DNA from: Micromonospora zingiberis
GTDB taxonomy: Bacteria; Actinomycetota; Actinomycetes; Mycobacteriales; Micromonosporaceae
Direction of reading: 5' to 3'
DNA: 64,000 bases
NCBI RefSeq assembly: GCF_004331455.1
Contig: NZ_SJJR01000008.1
Coordinates: 62,001 to 126,000 of the forward strand
The position numbers were made by a program, and so were the translations under genes. Below, in pieces: positions 8,561 to 18,600 of the stretch; position 1 is the first letter of the stretch, and every line of letters starts with the position of its first letter. The notes beneath the pieces were generated by a model. It was not told the DNA's origin and searched no databases. It was given only the letters and a program-made list of their open reading frames with translations.

Positions 8561-10212
8561 CGAGTTCCGAGAGCACCGACGTCCTCGTGATCGGTAGCGG
8601 CTTCGGCGGCGCGATCACCGCCTACCACCTCGCCGCCGGTGGTGCCCGGGTGGTCGTGCTGGAGCGCGGCCCATGGCTGTCCGGTGAGGACTTCGAGCAC
8701 GACTTCAAGTTCGGCTCGTCCTCGACGCGCGTCTTCGACTTCGTCATCGGCGACGGGATGAGCGTGCTCAGCGGCAACTGCGTGGGTGGCGGCAGCGTCG
8801 TCTACTTCGCCGCGATGCCCCGTGCGCCCCGGTTCGTCTTCGAGCGGCAGGGCAGCATCGGCCGGCGCATGTGGCCGACCACGATCTCCCGGGACACGCT
8901 CGAACCCTGGTACGACCGGGTCGCCGAGGCGTTGCCGATCACCCAGACGAGCTGGGAGAGCGTGCCGTACTCCGGCGGGCTGTTCGGTGCCGCCTGCGAC
9001 CACGCCGGGCGCACCGCGAACCCGGTCCCGGCGGCGCTGGACCAGGCCAAGTGCACCAACTGCAACTGGATGATGGCCGGCTGCCGGTTCGACGCCAAGC
9101 GCTCGCTGCTGCTCAACTACCTGCCCGCCGCACTGGCGCACGGCGCACAGATCCGTCCGCTGCACGAGGTGCAGCACCTCACCCGCACCGACGACGGTGG
9201 CTACCGGGTGCACTACACCGTCCTGGACGACGTCGACTACCGCGTCGAGGTGGGCAGCGGCACGATCGACGCGAAGATCGTCGTACTGGCGGCCGGAGCC
9301 GGGGCCACGCCGGTGATCCTCCAGCGCTCGGAGCCGACCCTCGGCCCGATGCCGCACGCCGTCGGCCGGTACTTCTCCGGCAACGGGGAACGGCTCAACA
9401 CGGCCATCTTCGACGAGGAGCGCATCCGTGACGTGCTCGGTCTGAGCCGGCCGGACGGGGTGCCCTACGAGGCGTACCAGATCGGCAAGGGGCCCTGCGT
9501 GGCCACCTGGGACCGGCTGGACGGGTCGCTGCCCGAGTACGAGCGGTACTCGCTGGAGCAGCTCTACTTCCCGCCCGGCTTCGGCACCATCCTGGCCCAG
9601 GTGCCCGACGCCCTCGGGCCGACGTGGTTCGGCGCGGAGAAGAAGGAACTACTGCGTAGCTGGCAGTCCTGGCTGACCATCTTCACGATGAGCGAGGACG
9701 ACAACGAGGGTGTGTTCGGGCCACCGCCGCCCAGCGGCAACGCGATGCGGTTGTCCCAACAGATGCTGGCCCGGGGCGCGCTGCGCTACGAGCCGACCGA
9801 GAACACCCTGCGTGGCTGGGCGCTGTCCGACGCGGAGGTGCGCGACATCCTCGAACGCGACGGGCTGTCCCGGGTGATGCCGTGGACCAACGACGTGGTG
9901 GGGGCGTACACGGTGCACCCGCTGGCCTCCTGCCGCATCGGCGACGACCCGGCCACCTCGGCGCTGGACGACCGGCACGAACTGCGTGACCACCCCGGCA
10001 TCTTCGTCACCGACGGCTCGGCGGTGCCGGGAGGGCTGACCGTCAACCCGGCCATGACGATCGCCGCGCTGGCCGAGCGGGCGGTGCCCGGCATCGTCGC
10101 GGCGGCGCGGGCCCGTGGGGTGGACGTCCGCTACGGCGCTCCCGCCCCGGACGGAGGCACGAGCAGCCGCGACGCCGTGCTGCCGCTGGTACGCGGCGCG
10201 CTGCAACGGTGA
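8557..10212 (+). CDS. GMC-family FAD oxidoreductase (enediyne E9-type)
   Basis: A 551-residue flavoenzyme. The N-terminal dinucleotide motif is VIGSGFGGAITAYHLAAGG; NCVGGGSVVYFAAMPRAP is the GMC signature region; CTNCNWMMAGCRFDAK is the Cys-rich loop found in this subgroup; and the C-terminal HPLASCRIGDD ... GIFVTDGSAVPGGLTVNPAMT is the usual GMC active-site/FAD end block. It overlaps both neighbours by 4 nt (ATGA, GTGA) and is thus translationally coupled to the small partner and the following CMD-like protein. Conserved oxidoreductases of this type (SgcE9/NcsE9) occur in nine-membered enediyne clusters. Its substrate, probably a core intermediate, is inferred only. Confidence 0.85.
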   Translation: MTSSESTDVLVIGSGFGGAITAYHLAAGGARVVVLERGPWLSGEDFEHDFKFGSSSTRVFDFVIGDGMSVLSGNCVGGGSVVYFAAMPRAPRFVFERQGSIGRRMWPTTISRDTLEPWYDRVAEALPITQTSWESVPYSGGLFGAACDHAGRTANPVPAALDQAKCTNCNWMMAGCRFDAKRSLLLNYLPAALAHGAQIRPLHEVQHLTRTDDGGYRVHYTVLDDVDYRVEVGSGTIDAKIVVLAAGAGATPVILQRSEPTLGPMPHAVGRYFSGNGERLNTAIFDEERIRDVLGLSRPDGVPYEAYQIGKGPCVATWDRLDGSLPEYERYSLEQLYFPPGFGTILAQVPDALGPTWFGAEKKELLRSWQSWLTIFTMSEDDNEGVFGPPPPSGNAMRLSQQMLARGALRYEPTENTLRGWALSDAEVRDILERDGLSRVMPWTNDVVGAYTVHPLASCRIGDDPATSALDDRHELRDHPGIFVTDGSAVPGGLTVNPAMTIAALAERAVPGIVAAARARGVDVRYGAPAPDGGTSSRDAVLPLVRGALQR

Positions 10213-11267
10213 GTGGCCTGTACGCCAGGGTGGCCCGGCGTCCCTCCCGGGGGCACGTACGCCGGGTCACCCCGGTGCCCATCGAGCGAGCCGACGGCCT
10301 CGTCGCCGAGGTGTACCAGCAGGTGGAGCGGGACTTCGGCATGCTCGCCCCACCGGTGAGCCTGCACTCACCCGCACCGCAGGTGCTGGCCGCGTGCTGG
10401 ATCGTGCTGCGCGAGACGCTGGTCGCCGCCGGCCGGGTGGACCGGGCCACCCGGGAGGCGGTGGCCGCCGCCGTCTCGACGGCCAACTCGTGCCCGTACT
10501 GCGTGGAGGTGCACTCGGCCACGATGGCGGGTCTGCTCCGGTCGACCACCGACCCGGCCGCCGACGCCCGCCGGGTCCAGGTGGCGCAGTGGGCCCGGGC
10601 GGGCACGGACCGGGCGCAGGCCCGGGACGCCGTACCGCCGGTCGCCGCCGCCGAGGCGGTCGAGCTGCTCGGTGTGGCCCTGGTCTTCCACTACCTCAAC
10701 CGGATGGTGAACGTCTTCCTCGACCCGTCACCGCTGCCGGCCAGCCTGCCGTCGCCGATGCGCGGCGGCGTCCGCCGGATCTTCGGTGCCCTGATGGCCC
10801 GGGGGGCGCGCGGCGACCGCCCGGCCGGTACCGCCCAGCAGCTGCTACCGGCCGCGCCGGTGGCGCCGGATCTGGCCTGGAGCACCGGTCGTCCCGTGCT
10901 GGCCGACGCCCTCGCCCGGGGCGGGGCGGCGATCGACACCGCCGGCCGGCGGTCGGTGCCCGCCGCCGTACGCGAACTGGTCACCGCCCGGCTCGACGAC
11001 TGGGACGGCCGACCGCCGGGGATCAGCCGGGCCTGGGTCGGCGAGGCGCTGCGTGACCTGCCTGCCGCCGACCACCCGGCGGCGCGCCTCGCGCTGCTCA
11101 CCGCGTTCGCCTCCTACCAGGTCGATGACCAGGTGGTAGCCGGTGTCCGCGCCACCGGGGCCGATGACCGGGCGCTGGTGGAGCTGACCGCCTGGGCCAG
11201 CATGGCCGCCGCCCGTCGGGTGGCGGCCTGGGTCCCGCTCGATCCGACCTCACCGGCAACCTCGTGA
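10209..11267 (+). CDS. Carboxymuconolactone decarboxylase/AhpD-like protein
   Basis: A 352-residue protein with the AhpD-type redox motif TANSCPYCVEVHSATMAGLL (CxxCxxxH) around residues 95-115. In this fold the two cysteines and the histidine form a peroxidase or thiol-redox site. The C-terminal half is a second helical repeat without the cysteines. The GTG start overlaps the GMC stop by 4 nt. It is probably one of the conserved unknown E genes (E11 or E8 type). A role in protecting the GMC step from peroxide, or in a redox step of core maturation, would fit the coupling but is inference. Confidence 0.7.
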   Translation: MSGLYARVARRPSRGHVRRVTPVPIERADGLVAEVYQQVERDFGMLAPPVSLHSPAPQVLAACWIVLRETLVAAGRVDRATREAVAAAVSTANSCPYCVEVHSATMAGLLRSTTDPAADARRVQVAQWARAGTDRAQARDAVPPVAAAEAVELLGVALVFHYLNRMVNVFLDPSPLPASLPSPMRGGVRRIFGALMARGARGDRPAGTAQQLLPAAPVAPDLAWSTGRPVLADALARGGAAIDTAGRRSVPAAVRELVTARLDDWDGRPPGISRAWVGEALRDLPAADHPAARLALLTAFASYQVDDQVVAGVRATGADDRALVELTAWASMAAARRVAAWVPLDPTSPATS

Positions 11268-11325
11268 CCGCCGAGCCATCGACGGGCATGCTGTCCGGTA
11301 CGACTCCGTCCGAGGAGGAACCACG

Positions 11326-12321
11326 ATGTCCACCGTCATGGGCTCGTTGCGCCGGCTGGCGCTGGCACCGGCGCTGAGCGAGGTCGGCTTCGCCCGCCGG
11401 GGCTTCCCAGGGCCGTCGTCGCCGGCCACCGCGCGACTGGAGGCGATTCCGCGGGCGGTGGTCTGCGGCTTCGAATGGGGGATCGACTGCCGCGACCTCG
11501 CCGAGGTGCAACAGCGGGTCGAGCTGGTCGACGAGGGCATGCGCGGCTTCGCCTACGAGGGCGTCACGATGGCCTTCACCGTGCTGGACGCGATGGGTGG
11601 CGGCCGGCGTCGGCGCACCCGTGAGCTGCTGGTCGGCCCGGGCGCCCCGCACCTGTTCCTGGCCTACATCGGCATCGGCTTCGCGATGGCCCGGCTGCCC
11701 CGACCGCTCTGGCGCAAGGTGGTGCCGGAACTGGAGCCGGGCCCGTTCCACCCGACGATGACCTGGCTGGCCGTGGACGGGTACGGCTTCGACCTGGCCT
11801 ACTTCGACGTCCGTAAGTGGGTCGACGAGCAGCGGGTGCCCGCGCCGTACGACTGGCAGGGGCACCCGGCCTACTTCGGCCGGGCGGTGGATCAGGGCAT
11901 CGGCCGGGCCCTGTGGTTCATCCACGGCGCCCGGGTCCGCGACGTCGACGCCGCCGTGCGGCGGTTCGCCCCGGAACGCCGAGCGGACCTGTTCAGCGGC
12001 GTCGGGCTGGCCGCCACCTTCGCCGGTGGGTGCGGTGAGGCCGACCTCGCCACGCTGCGCCGCGAGGCCGGCGGGTACGCCTCGGAGCTGGCGCTGGGCA
12101 GCGTGTTCGCGCTGCGGGCACGGGTGCACGCGGGCTTCGTGCCGGCGCACTCGGCGGTGGCCGCGGCGGCGCTGGCCGGGCTGTCCGTGTCGGCGGCGGT
12201 CGCGTTGGCCGACGACACCGCGCCGGCCCCCGGCGACGACGGCACCGTCCCACCGTACGAGACGTGGCGGGTCAACATCCGTCGGCATTTTGACCGTACG
12301 GCGGCCGCCGCGACGGAGTAA
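11326..12321 (+). CDS. unbL: DUF1702 enediyne biosynthesis protein, copy 2 (UnbL/E3 type)
   Basis: A 331-residue DUF1702 protein located just before unbV-unbU-pksE, the order typical of the enediyne core cassette. It has RGFAYEGVTMAF, GAPHLFLAYIGIGFAMARLPR, GYGFDLAYFDVRKWV, RAVDQGIGRALWF and DLFSGVGLAATFAGG. The start at 11326 has a strong GAGGAGGAA 5-6 nt upstream. The C-terminus differs from copy 1: it carries an Ala-rich helix in place of the Cys-containing CGCTPEEAAVITE segment. Biochemical function is not established. Confidence 0.85.
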   Translation: MSTVMGSLRRLALAPALSEVGFARRGFPGPSSPATARLEAIPRAVVCGFEWGIDCRDLAEVQQRVELVDEGMRGFAYEGVTMAFTVLDAMGGGRRRRTRELLVGPGAPHLFLAYIGIGFAMARLPRPLWRKVVPELEPGPFHPTMTWLAVDGYGFDLAYFDVRKWVDEQRVPAPYDWQGHPAYFGRAVDQGIGRALWFIHGARVRDVDAAVRRFAPERRADLFSGVGLAATFAGGCGEADLATLRREAGGYASELALGSVFALRARVHAGFVPAHSAVAAAALAGLSVSAAVALADDTAPAPGDDGTVPPYETWRVNIRRHFDRTAAAATE

Positions 12322-12692
12322 TGCCCAACATTGCCGCGTCTTTCCCAGTCCTTTTTGGGGACTCAGTTCCGGGGATTGGGAAGCATATCTTTATGTGTCA
12401 TCAATTCGATGGACGGCAATGCTCGGCAATTTTCGAGTAGCCCGGGTTTCTGGCCTCCTGTGAGGATCTGCTGACACGTCCCCCGAATGGTGGGGCGGCA
12501 CCCAGCGGTCCGATCCGAGCCTTTTCGCGGCGGGACATCCGGTGTGCCGACCGCCAGCCGGACGGGCGGGAGCCACCGGCGATGCGTGTGGCCGAACGGC
12601 CTGTGGCCGGACCGGCCCAGGCCGGTAGTCCACCACGACGCGCGGTGGAGTCGCCACCGACGAGTCCGTCACCAACGGGAGGTCTTGAGTTC
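12322..12692 (+). promoter_or_regulatory. Leader region of the unbV-unbU-pksE operon
   Basis: 370 bp without a gene. An AT-richer part at 12340-12450 (atctttatgtgtcatcaatt) is the best place for a promoter. No convincing copy of the cluster-wide dyad is present, in contrast with most other operons of the cluster. The start of unbV at 12693 has GGGAGG at 12677-12682. Confidence 0.4.
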
Positions 12693-14642
12693 ATGTCAGT
12701 GACGATTGGCTTGCTGCGCCGGCAGTTGGCCGGAATCATCGGCCTCGCACTCGTGGTCGGGATGTTCTTCGCCGTCCGATTGCCCAGCGCCTCGGCGACG
12801 GAGCGGACGGAGCTGGCATCTCGGTACGCGTTCGAGCCCATGGGCATCGCGCTGCCCTCCGGCCAGGTCCAGCAGACCGTGCGCAAGGTGAACCAGGCCT
12901 ACACCCACATCGACGCCTGGATCTCCTCAGTGGGCGCCGGCATCGCGATGAACGACCTGGACGGTGACGGCCTGGCCAACGACCTGTGCCTCACCGACCC
13001 GCGCACCGACCAGACGATCATCACCCCGACACCGGGTCTCGGCGAGCACCGGTACCAGGCGTTCGCGCTGGACGCCGCCCCGTTGCCGATCAGCCGGATC
13101 ACCGCCCCGATGGGCTGTGCGCCGGGTGACTTCAACGAGGACGGCCGGATGGACCTGCTGGTCTACTACTGGGCCCGGACCCCGATCCTGTTCCTCAACA
13201 ACGGCGGTGCGCTCGCCCTCGGCAACGCCGCCTTCCGCCCCGTCGAGCTGGTGCCCGGCGTCGGTGTCGACGAGTACAGCGGCCCGCTGTGGAACACCAA
13301 CGCGGTGGCGATCGACGACTTCGACGGCGACGGCCACGTGGACATCTACGTCGGCAACTACTTCCCGCACAGCCCGGTCCTCGACGACACCGTCGACGGC
13401 GGCGTGGAGATGAACGACTCGATGTCCTACGGCCTCAACGGCGGCGAGGACTACGTCTTCCGGTGGACCGGCGGCACCGGTGGCGCCGAACCCACCGCCA
13501 CCTTCCAGCGGGTGGACAACGTGATCCCGCGCAGCGCCTCCAAGGGCTGGGCGCTGGCCGCTGCCGCCGCCGACCTCGACGGCGACCTGCTGCCCGAGCT
13601 GTACCTGGCCCACGACTTCGGCCCCGACCGGTTGCTCTACAACCGCTCCACCCCGGGCAACATCGAGTTCGCCCTGGTCGAGGGGGTCCGAACGGCGACC
13701 ATCCCGAAGTCGAAGGTGCTCGGCCGGGACTCGTTCAAGGGGATGGGCGCCGACTTCGGCGACATCGACGGCGACGGCCTGTACGACCTCTTCGTCAGCA
13801 ACATCACCACCCCCTTCGGCATCCAGGAGAGCAACTACACGTTCATGAACACCGCCGCCGACCAGAGCGAGGTCAAGACCGCGTTCAGCAGCGGCAAGGC
13901 ACCCTTCCGGGACCGTAGCGCCGACCTCGGCCTGGCCTGGTCGGGCTGGGGCTGGGACGTCAAGATGGCCGACTTCGACAACGGCGGCCGGCTCGCCATC
14001 GCCCAGGCCACCGGCTTCGTCCGGGGCGAGGTCAACCGGTGGCCCCAGCTACAGGAACTGGCCACCACCAACGACACCCTGGTACGCCACCCGGCCTGGT
14101 GGCCGAACGTGCGCGCCGGCGACGACCTGGGCGGCAGCCAGCGCCTGCACTTCTTCGTCCGGGGCGAGGACGGCCGGTACGTCAACATCGCCCCCGAGCT
14201 CGGCCTCGACATTCCGCTGCCCACCCGAGGTATCGCCACCGGTGACGCCGACGGCGACGGCCGGCTCGACATGGCGGTGGCCCGGCAGTGGGCCGAACCG
14301 ATCTTCTACCGCAACACCAGCCCGGACCCCGGCGCCTTCCTGGGCCTGCGGCTGACCCACGAGACCGCCGACCCGGCCGGCACCGGCTCCCCGGCGGTGG
14401 GCGCCCAGGTCATGGTCACCACCCCCGACGGGCGCAAGTTCGTCTCCCGGGTCGACGGCGGCGGCGGGCACTCCGGCAAGCGCAGCAACGAGGTGCACAT
14501 CGGTCTCGGTGCCGACGTCACCGGTCCGCTGCAGGTCACCCTCTGCTGGCGCGACCGCACCGGGCAGATCCGTAAGCAGGACCTTCAACTGACCCCGGGC
14601 TGGCACGACGTGCAGCTCGGCTCGCAGGCCAACGAGAGGTAA
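12693..14642 (+). CDS. unbV: UnbV: FG-GAP repeat/ASPIC-UnbV protein (enediyne E4)
   Basis: About 649 residues, conserved in enediyne cassettes. The N-terminus has a membrane/signal segment (IIGLALVVGMFFAVRL, then Ala-Ser-Ala), so it is likely exported or anchored. At least six calcium-binding FG-GAP/VCBS loops follow: DLDGDGLANDL, DFNEDGRMDLL, DFDGDGHVDIYV, DLDGDLLPELYL, DIDGDGLYDLFV and DADGDGRLDMAV, consistent with a beta-propeller. The last 110 residues form the ASPIC/UnbV domain (NEVHIGLG, GWHDVQLG). It is followed 6 nt later by unbU. The role is genetically linked to enediyne formation in other clusters but the chemistry is unknown. Confidence 0.9.
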   Translation: MSVTIGLLRRQLAGIIGLALVVGMFFAVRLPSASATERTELASRYAFEPMGIALPSGQVQQTVRKVNQAYTHIDAWISSVGAGIAMNDLDGDGLANDLCLTDPRTDQTIITPTPGLGEHRYQAFALDAAPLPISRITAPMGCAPGDFNEDGRMDLLVYYWARTPILFLNNGGALALGNAAFRPVELVPGVGVDEYSGPLWNTNAVAIDDFDGDGHVDIYVGNYFPHSPVLDDTVDGGVEMNDSMSYGLNGGEDYVFRWTGGTGGAEPTATFQRVDNVIPRSASKGWALAAAAADLDGDLLPELYLAHDFGPDRLLYNRSTPGNIEFALVEGVRTATIPKSKVLGRDSFKGMGADFGDIDGDGLYDLFVSNITTPFGIQESNYTFMNTAADQSEVKTAFSSGKAPFRDRSADLGLAWSGWGWDVKMADFDNGGRLAIAQATGFVRGEVNRWPQLQELATTNDTLVRHPAWWPNVRAGDDLGGSQRLHFFVRGEDGRYVNIAPELGLDIPLPTRGIATGDADGDGRLDMAVARQWAEPIFYRNTSPDPGAFLGLRLTHETADPAGTGSPAVGAQVMVTTPDGRKFVSRVDGGGGHSGKRSNEVHIGLGADVTGPLQVTLCWRDRTGQIRKQDLQLTPGWHDVQLGSQANER

Positions 14643-14648
14643 ACGGAG

Positions 14649-15659
14649 ATGGCCGACACCAAGACCAGCCCCGTCCGACACGACGCCAAGACCACGACGG
14701 CGCTGCGCCGCTTCGCGATCTCGATCACGATCTTCAACATCGTCGGTTACGTCTACCTCGGTTTCGAGCAGCCCTGGCTGTGGCCGTTCATCGCGCTCGC
14801 CACCGGCTACACGGTGGAGATCGTGCTGGAGATCATCGGTGCCCGGGCCGAGGGCCGCGCGCCGCGCTTCCTCGGCGACGGACGACGCGGATTCATCGAG
14901 TTCCTCTTCCCGGCGCACATCACCTCGCTGGCCGTCAACATGCTGACCTACGTCAACGACCGGGTCTGGGTGATGATGTTCGGGGTCACCGTGGCGATCG
15001 CCGCGAAGTGGATCCTGCGGGCTCCGGTCCGGGGCCGACTGCGGCACTACATGAACCCGTCGAACTTCGGCATCGCGATGATCCTGATCCTCTTCCCGTG
15101 GGCCAGCATCGCCCCGCCGTACCACTTCACCGAGCACACTCCGGCGTTGGGCGACTGGCTGGTCCCGGCGATCATTCTCACCGCCGGGACGATGCTCAAC
15201 GCCAAGCTCACCGGCCGGACGTGGCTGATCATGGGCTGGCTCTCCGCGTTCGTGCTCCAGGCGGTCGTTCGTGGCGTGATCCTCGACATCTCCATCCTGG
15301 GCGCCCTGGGCATGATGACCAGCGTGGCGTTCGTGCTGTTCACGAACTACATGATCACCGACCCGGGTACCAGCCCCTCCAGCCCAGCCTCCCAGATCGC
15401 CTTCGGCGCCGGGGTGGCCACCCTCTACGGCGTGATCACCGGTATGGGCATCGCGTACGGCCTCTTCTTCGCCACCGCCACCGTCTGCCTCGTCCGGGGC
15501 ATGTTCCTGTGGGCGCTGCACATCTCCAACAAGGTCCGCGAGCAGCGGGAAGCCGCCGCCGCAACAGCGACCACCGACGGGGTGCCGGCCCCGGTGGCCG
15601 CCACCACCGACGCCCTCGCCGCGGGCCCCAACTCGCACAAGGAGGCGGTGCCGGCATGA
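14649..15659 (+). CDS. unbU: UnbU: integral membrane protein (enediyne E5)
   Basis: A 336-residue polytopic membrane protein with about eight hydrophobic segments and similarity in layout to RnfD/NqrB-type subunits (NPSNFGIAMILILFPW, SVAFVLFTNYMITDPGTSP). The DPGT...SP patch resembles the flavin-attachment region of RnfD-like proteins. It is the fixed neighbour of UnbV and PKSE in enediyne cassettes. Its stop overlaps the PKSE start (ATGA, 15656-15659). It may form a membrane redox unit with UnbV; this is inference from the fold. Confidence 0.9.
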   Translation: MADTKTSPVRHDAKTTTALRRFAISITIFNIVGYVYLGFEQPWLWPFIALATGYTVEIVLEIIGARAEGRAPRFLGDGRRGFIEFLFPAHITSLAVNMLTYVNDRVWVMMFGVTVAIAAKWILRAPVRGRLRHYMNPSNFGIAMILILFPWASIAPPYHFTEHTPALGDWLVPAIILTAGTMLNAKLTGRTWLIMGWLSAFVLQAVVRGVILDISILGALGMMTSVAFVLFTNYMITDPGTSPSSPASQIAFGAGVATLYGVITGMGIAYGLFFATATVCLVRGMFLWALHISNKVREQREAAAATATTDGVPAPVAATTDALAAGPNSHKEAVPA

Positions 15660-18600
15660 GCAAGATAGCCATCGTCGGCCTGGCATGCCGATATCCCGAC
15701 GCCGCCTCTCCCGGGGAACTGTGGGAGAACGTGGTCACCGGCCGGCGGGCCTTCCGCCGCCTGCCGGACGAGCGGATGCGGCTGGCCGACTACTGGGATG
15801 CCGACCGAAGCGTTCCGGACCGGTTCTACGCCCGCAACGCCGCCGTCATCGAAGGGTACGAGTTCGACCGGCAGAAGTACCGCATCGCCGGCAGCACGTA
15901 CCGCTCCACCGACCTGACGCACTGGCTGGCGCTGGACACCGCCGCCCGCGCCCTCGGCGACGCCGGCTTCCCGATGGGGGCGGAACTGCCCCGCGAGCGG
16001 ACCGGCGTGGTGGTCGGCAACACCCTCACCGGCGAGTTCGCCCGGGCCAACGTGCTGCGCCTGCGCTGGCCGTACGTCCGGCGGACGGTCGGTGCGGCCC
16101 TGCGCGAACAGGGCTGGGACGACGACCAGCTCGCCGACTTCCTCGGCACCCTGGAACAGCGGTACAAGGCACCGTTCCCGGTGATCGACGAGGACACCCT
16201 GGCCGGCGGCCTGTCCAACACCATCGCCGGCCGGATCTGCAACTACTTCGACCTCAAGGGCGGCGGCTACACCGTCGACGGCGCCTGCTCCTCCTCACTG
16301 CTGTCGGTGCTCACCGCCTGCCGCAGCCTGGTAGAGGGCGAACTGGACGTCGCGGTCGCCGGCGGCGTCGACCTGTCGATCGACCCGTTCGAGATCATCG
16401 GTTTCGCCAAGACCGGCGCCCTGGCCCGCGGCGAGATGAAGGTCTACGACCGGGGCTCCAACGGCTTCTGGCCCGGCGAGGGCTGCGGCATGGTCGTCCT
16501 GATGCGCCACGAGGACGCGGTGGCGCAGGGCCGGCGGATCTACGCCTCGGTCGCCGGCTGGGGAATGTCCTCCGACGGCAAGGGCGGCATCACCCGGCCG
16601 GAGGAGGACGGCTACCGGCTGGCGCTGGCGCGGGCGTACGCCCGCGCCGGCTTCGGCATCGAGACCGTGACCATGTTCGAGGGGCACGGCACCGGCACCG
16701 AGGTCGGCGACGCGACGGAACTGCGGGCGCTGACCGAGGCACGGCGGGTCGCCGGCGCCGCCGGCACCCCGGCCGCGATCAGCTCGATCAAGGCGATGAT
16801 CGGGCACACCAAGGCGGCGGCGGGAGTCGCCGGCCTACTCAAGGCGGTCCTGGCGGTGCACCACCAGATGCTGCCGCCCACCGTCGGCTGCGAGGAGCCA
16901 CACGAGGTGCTCACCTCGGCCGAGGCGAAGCTGCGGGTACTGCCCACCGCCGAGCCGTGGCCGGCCGACGCCCAACTGCGCGCCGGAATCACCGCCATGG
17001 GCTTCGGCGGCATCAACACCCACCTCGTGGTGCAGGGCGAGGACGGCGTCCGCCGCTCGCCGGACGCCCGGACCCGGACGATCGCCGCCCGGGCACAGAA
17101 CGTCGAGTTGCTCGTCCTGGACGCCGACACTCCGGCCGAACTGGCCGAGCGGGTCCACGCCCTGGCCGAGCAGGTGATCCGGCTCTCCTACGCCCAACTC
17201 GGTGACCTGGCCGCCAGCCGGTACGCCGAACTGGGTGACCGGCCGTACCGGGCCGCGGTGGTGGCCCGGTCACCGGAGGACGCCGAACGTCAGCTGCTGC
17301 GGGTGCACGCCGCCCTCCAGGCCGGCGAGAACCGGTTGTACGCCGCGGACGGCCGGGCCTTCCTCGGTCACGTACGCGGCGCCGCCCGAGTCGGGTTCCT
17401 CTTCCCCGGCCAGGGCACCGGCCGGGGCCGGCCGGCCGAGGCGCTGCGTCGCCGGTTCACCCAGGCCGACCGGATCGTCACCGAGGCGGCGCTGCCCACC
17501 GGTGACGTGGTGGCCACCGAGGTCGCCCAACCGCGCATCGTCACCGGATCGGTCGCCGGGCTCAGCGTGCTTGCCGCGCTCGGCATCGAGGCGGACGTCG
17601 CCGTCGGGCACAGCCTCGGTGAGCTGACCGCGCTGCACTGGGCCGGGGCGATGGACCTGCCATCGGTGCTGCGGATGGCCGCCGCCCGGGGACGGACCAT
17701 GGCCGAACACGGCCGCCCCGGCGGGGCCATGGCCGGCATCCCGGCCGACCCGGAGACCGCACGCCGGCTGCTCACCGGCGAACCGGTGGTCATCGGCGGC
17801 TACAACAGCCAGCGCCAGACGGTGGTCTCCGGCCCGGTCGACGCCGTCGACCGGGTGCTGGAACGAGCCGAGGTGGCCGGCGTCGCCGGCAAGCGCCTGC
17901 GGGTCTCGCACGCCTTCCACTCGCCGCTGGTCGCCGAGGCGGGTGAGGCATTCGGCGGGTACCTCGCCGGTGAACGGTTCGACCCGCTGCAACGGCAGGT
18001 GGTCTCCACCGTGACCGGCACCGTACTGGCACCGGATGCCGACCTGACCGTCCTGCTGCGCAACCAGATCACCGAACCGGTGCTGTTCGCACAGGCCATC
18101 GCGTTGGCCGCCAAGGAGGTGGACCTGTTCGTCGAGGTCGGCCCCGGGCGGATCCTGTCCGACCTCGGCCGTACCGACGTGTCGGTGCCGACGGTGGCGC
18201 TCGACACCGACGACGAGACGCTGGCCAGCGTGCTACGGGTCGTCGCGGCGGCGTACGTCGTCGGGGCCGCCCGGGTGCATCCGCAGCTCTTCGACGGCCG
18301 ACTGGCCCGGCCGCTCAAGGACGTCGAGGAGTTCAGCTTCTTCGCCAGCCCGTGCGAGACCGACTCGGACGTGGTGCTGCCCGACTCGCCGCAGCGGGTC
18401 GCCGAGGCGGAGGCGGCGGTCGGCACCGCGCCCACCGGGGAACCGGCGGCGCTGGTGCTGCGCCAGCTCGTCGCCGCCCGGGCGGAACTGCCGCTGGAAA
18501 TGGTCGGCGAGGACAGCCGGCTCCTGGACGACCTGCACCTGAGTTCGATCACGGTCAGCCAGGTGGTGAACCAGGCCGCACAGCGGCTCGGCGTACCTCC

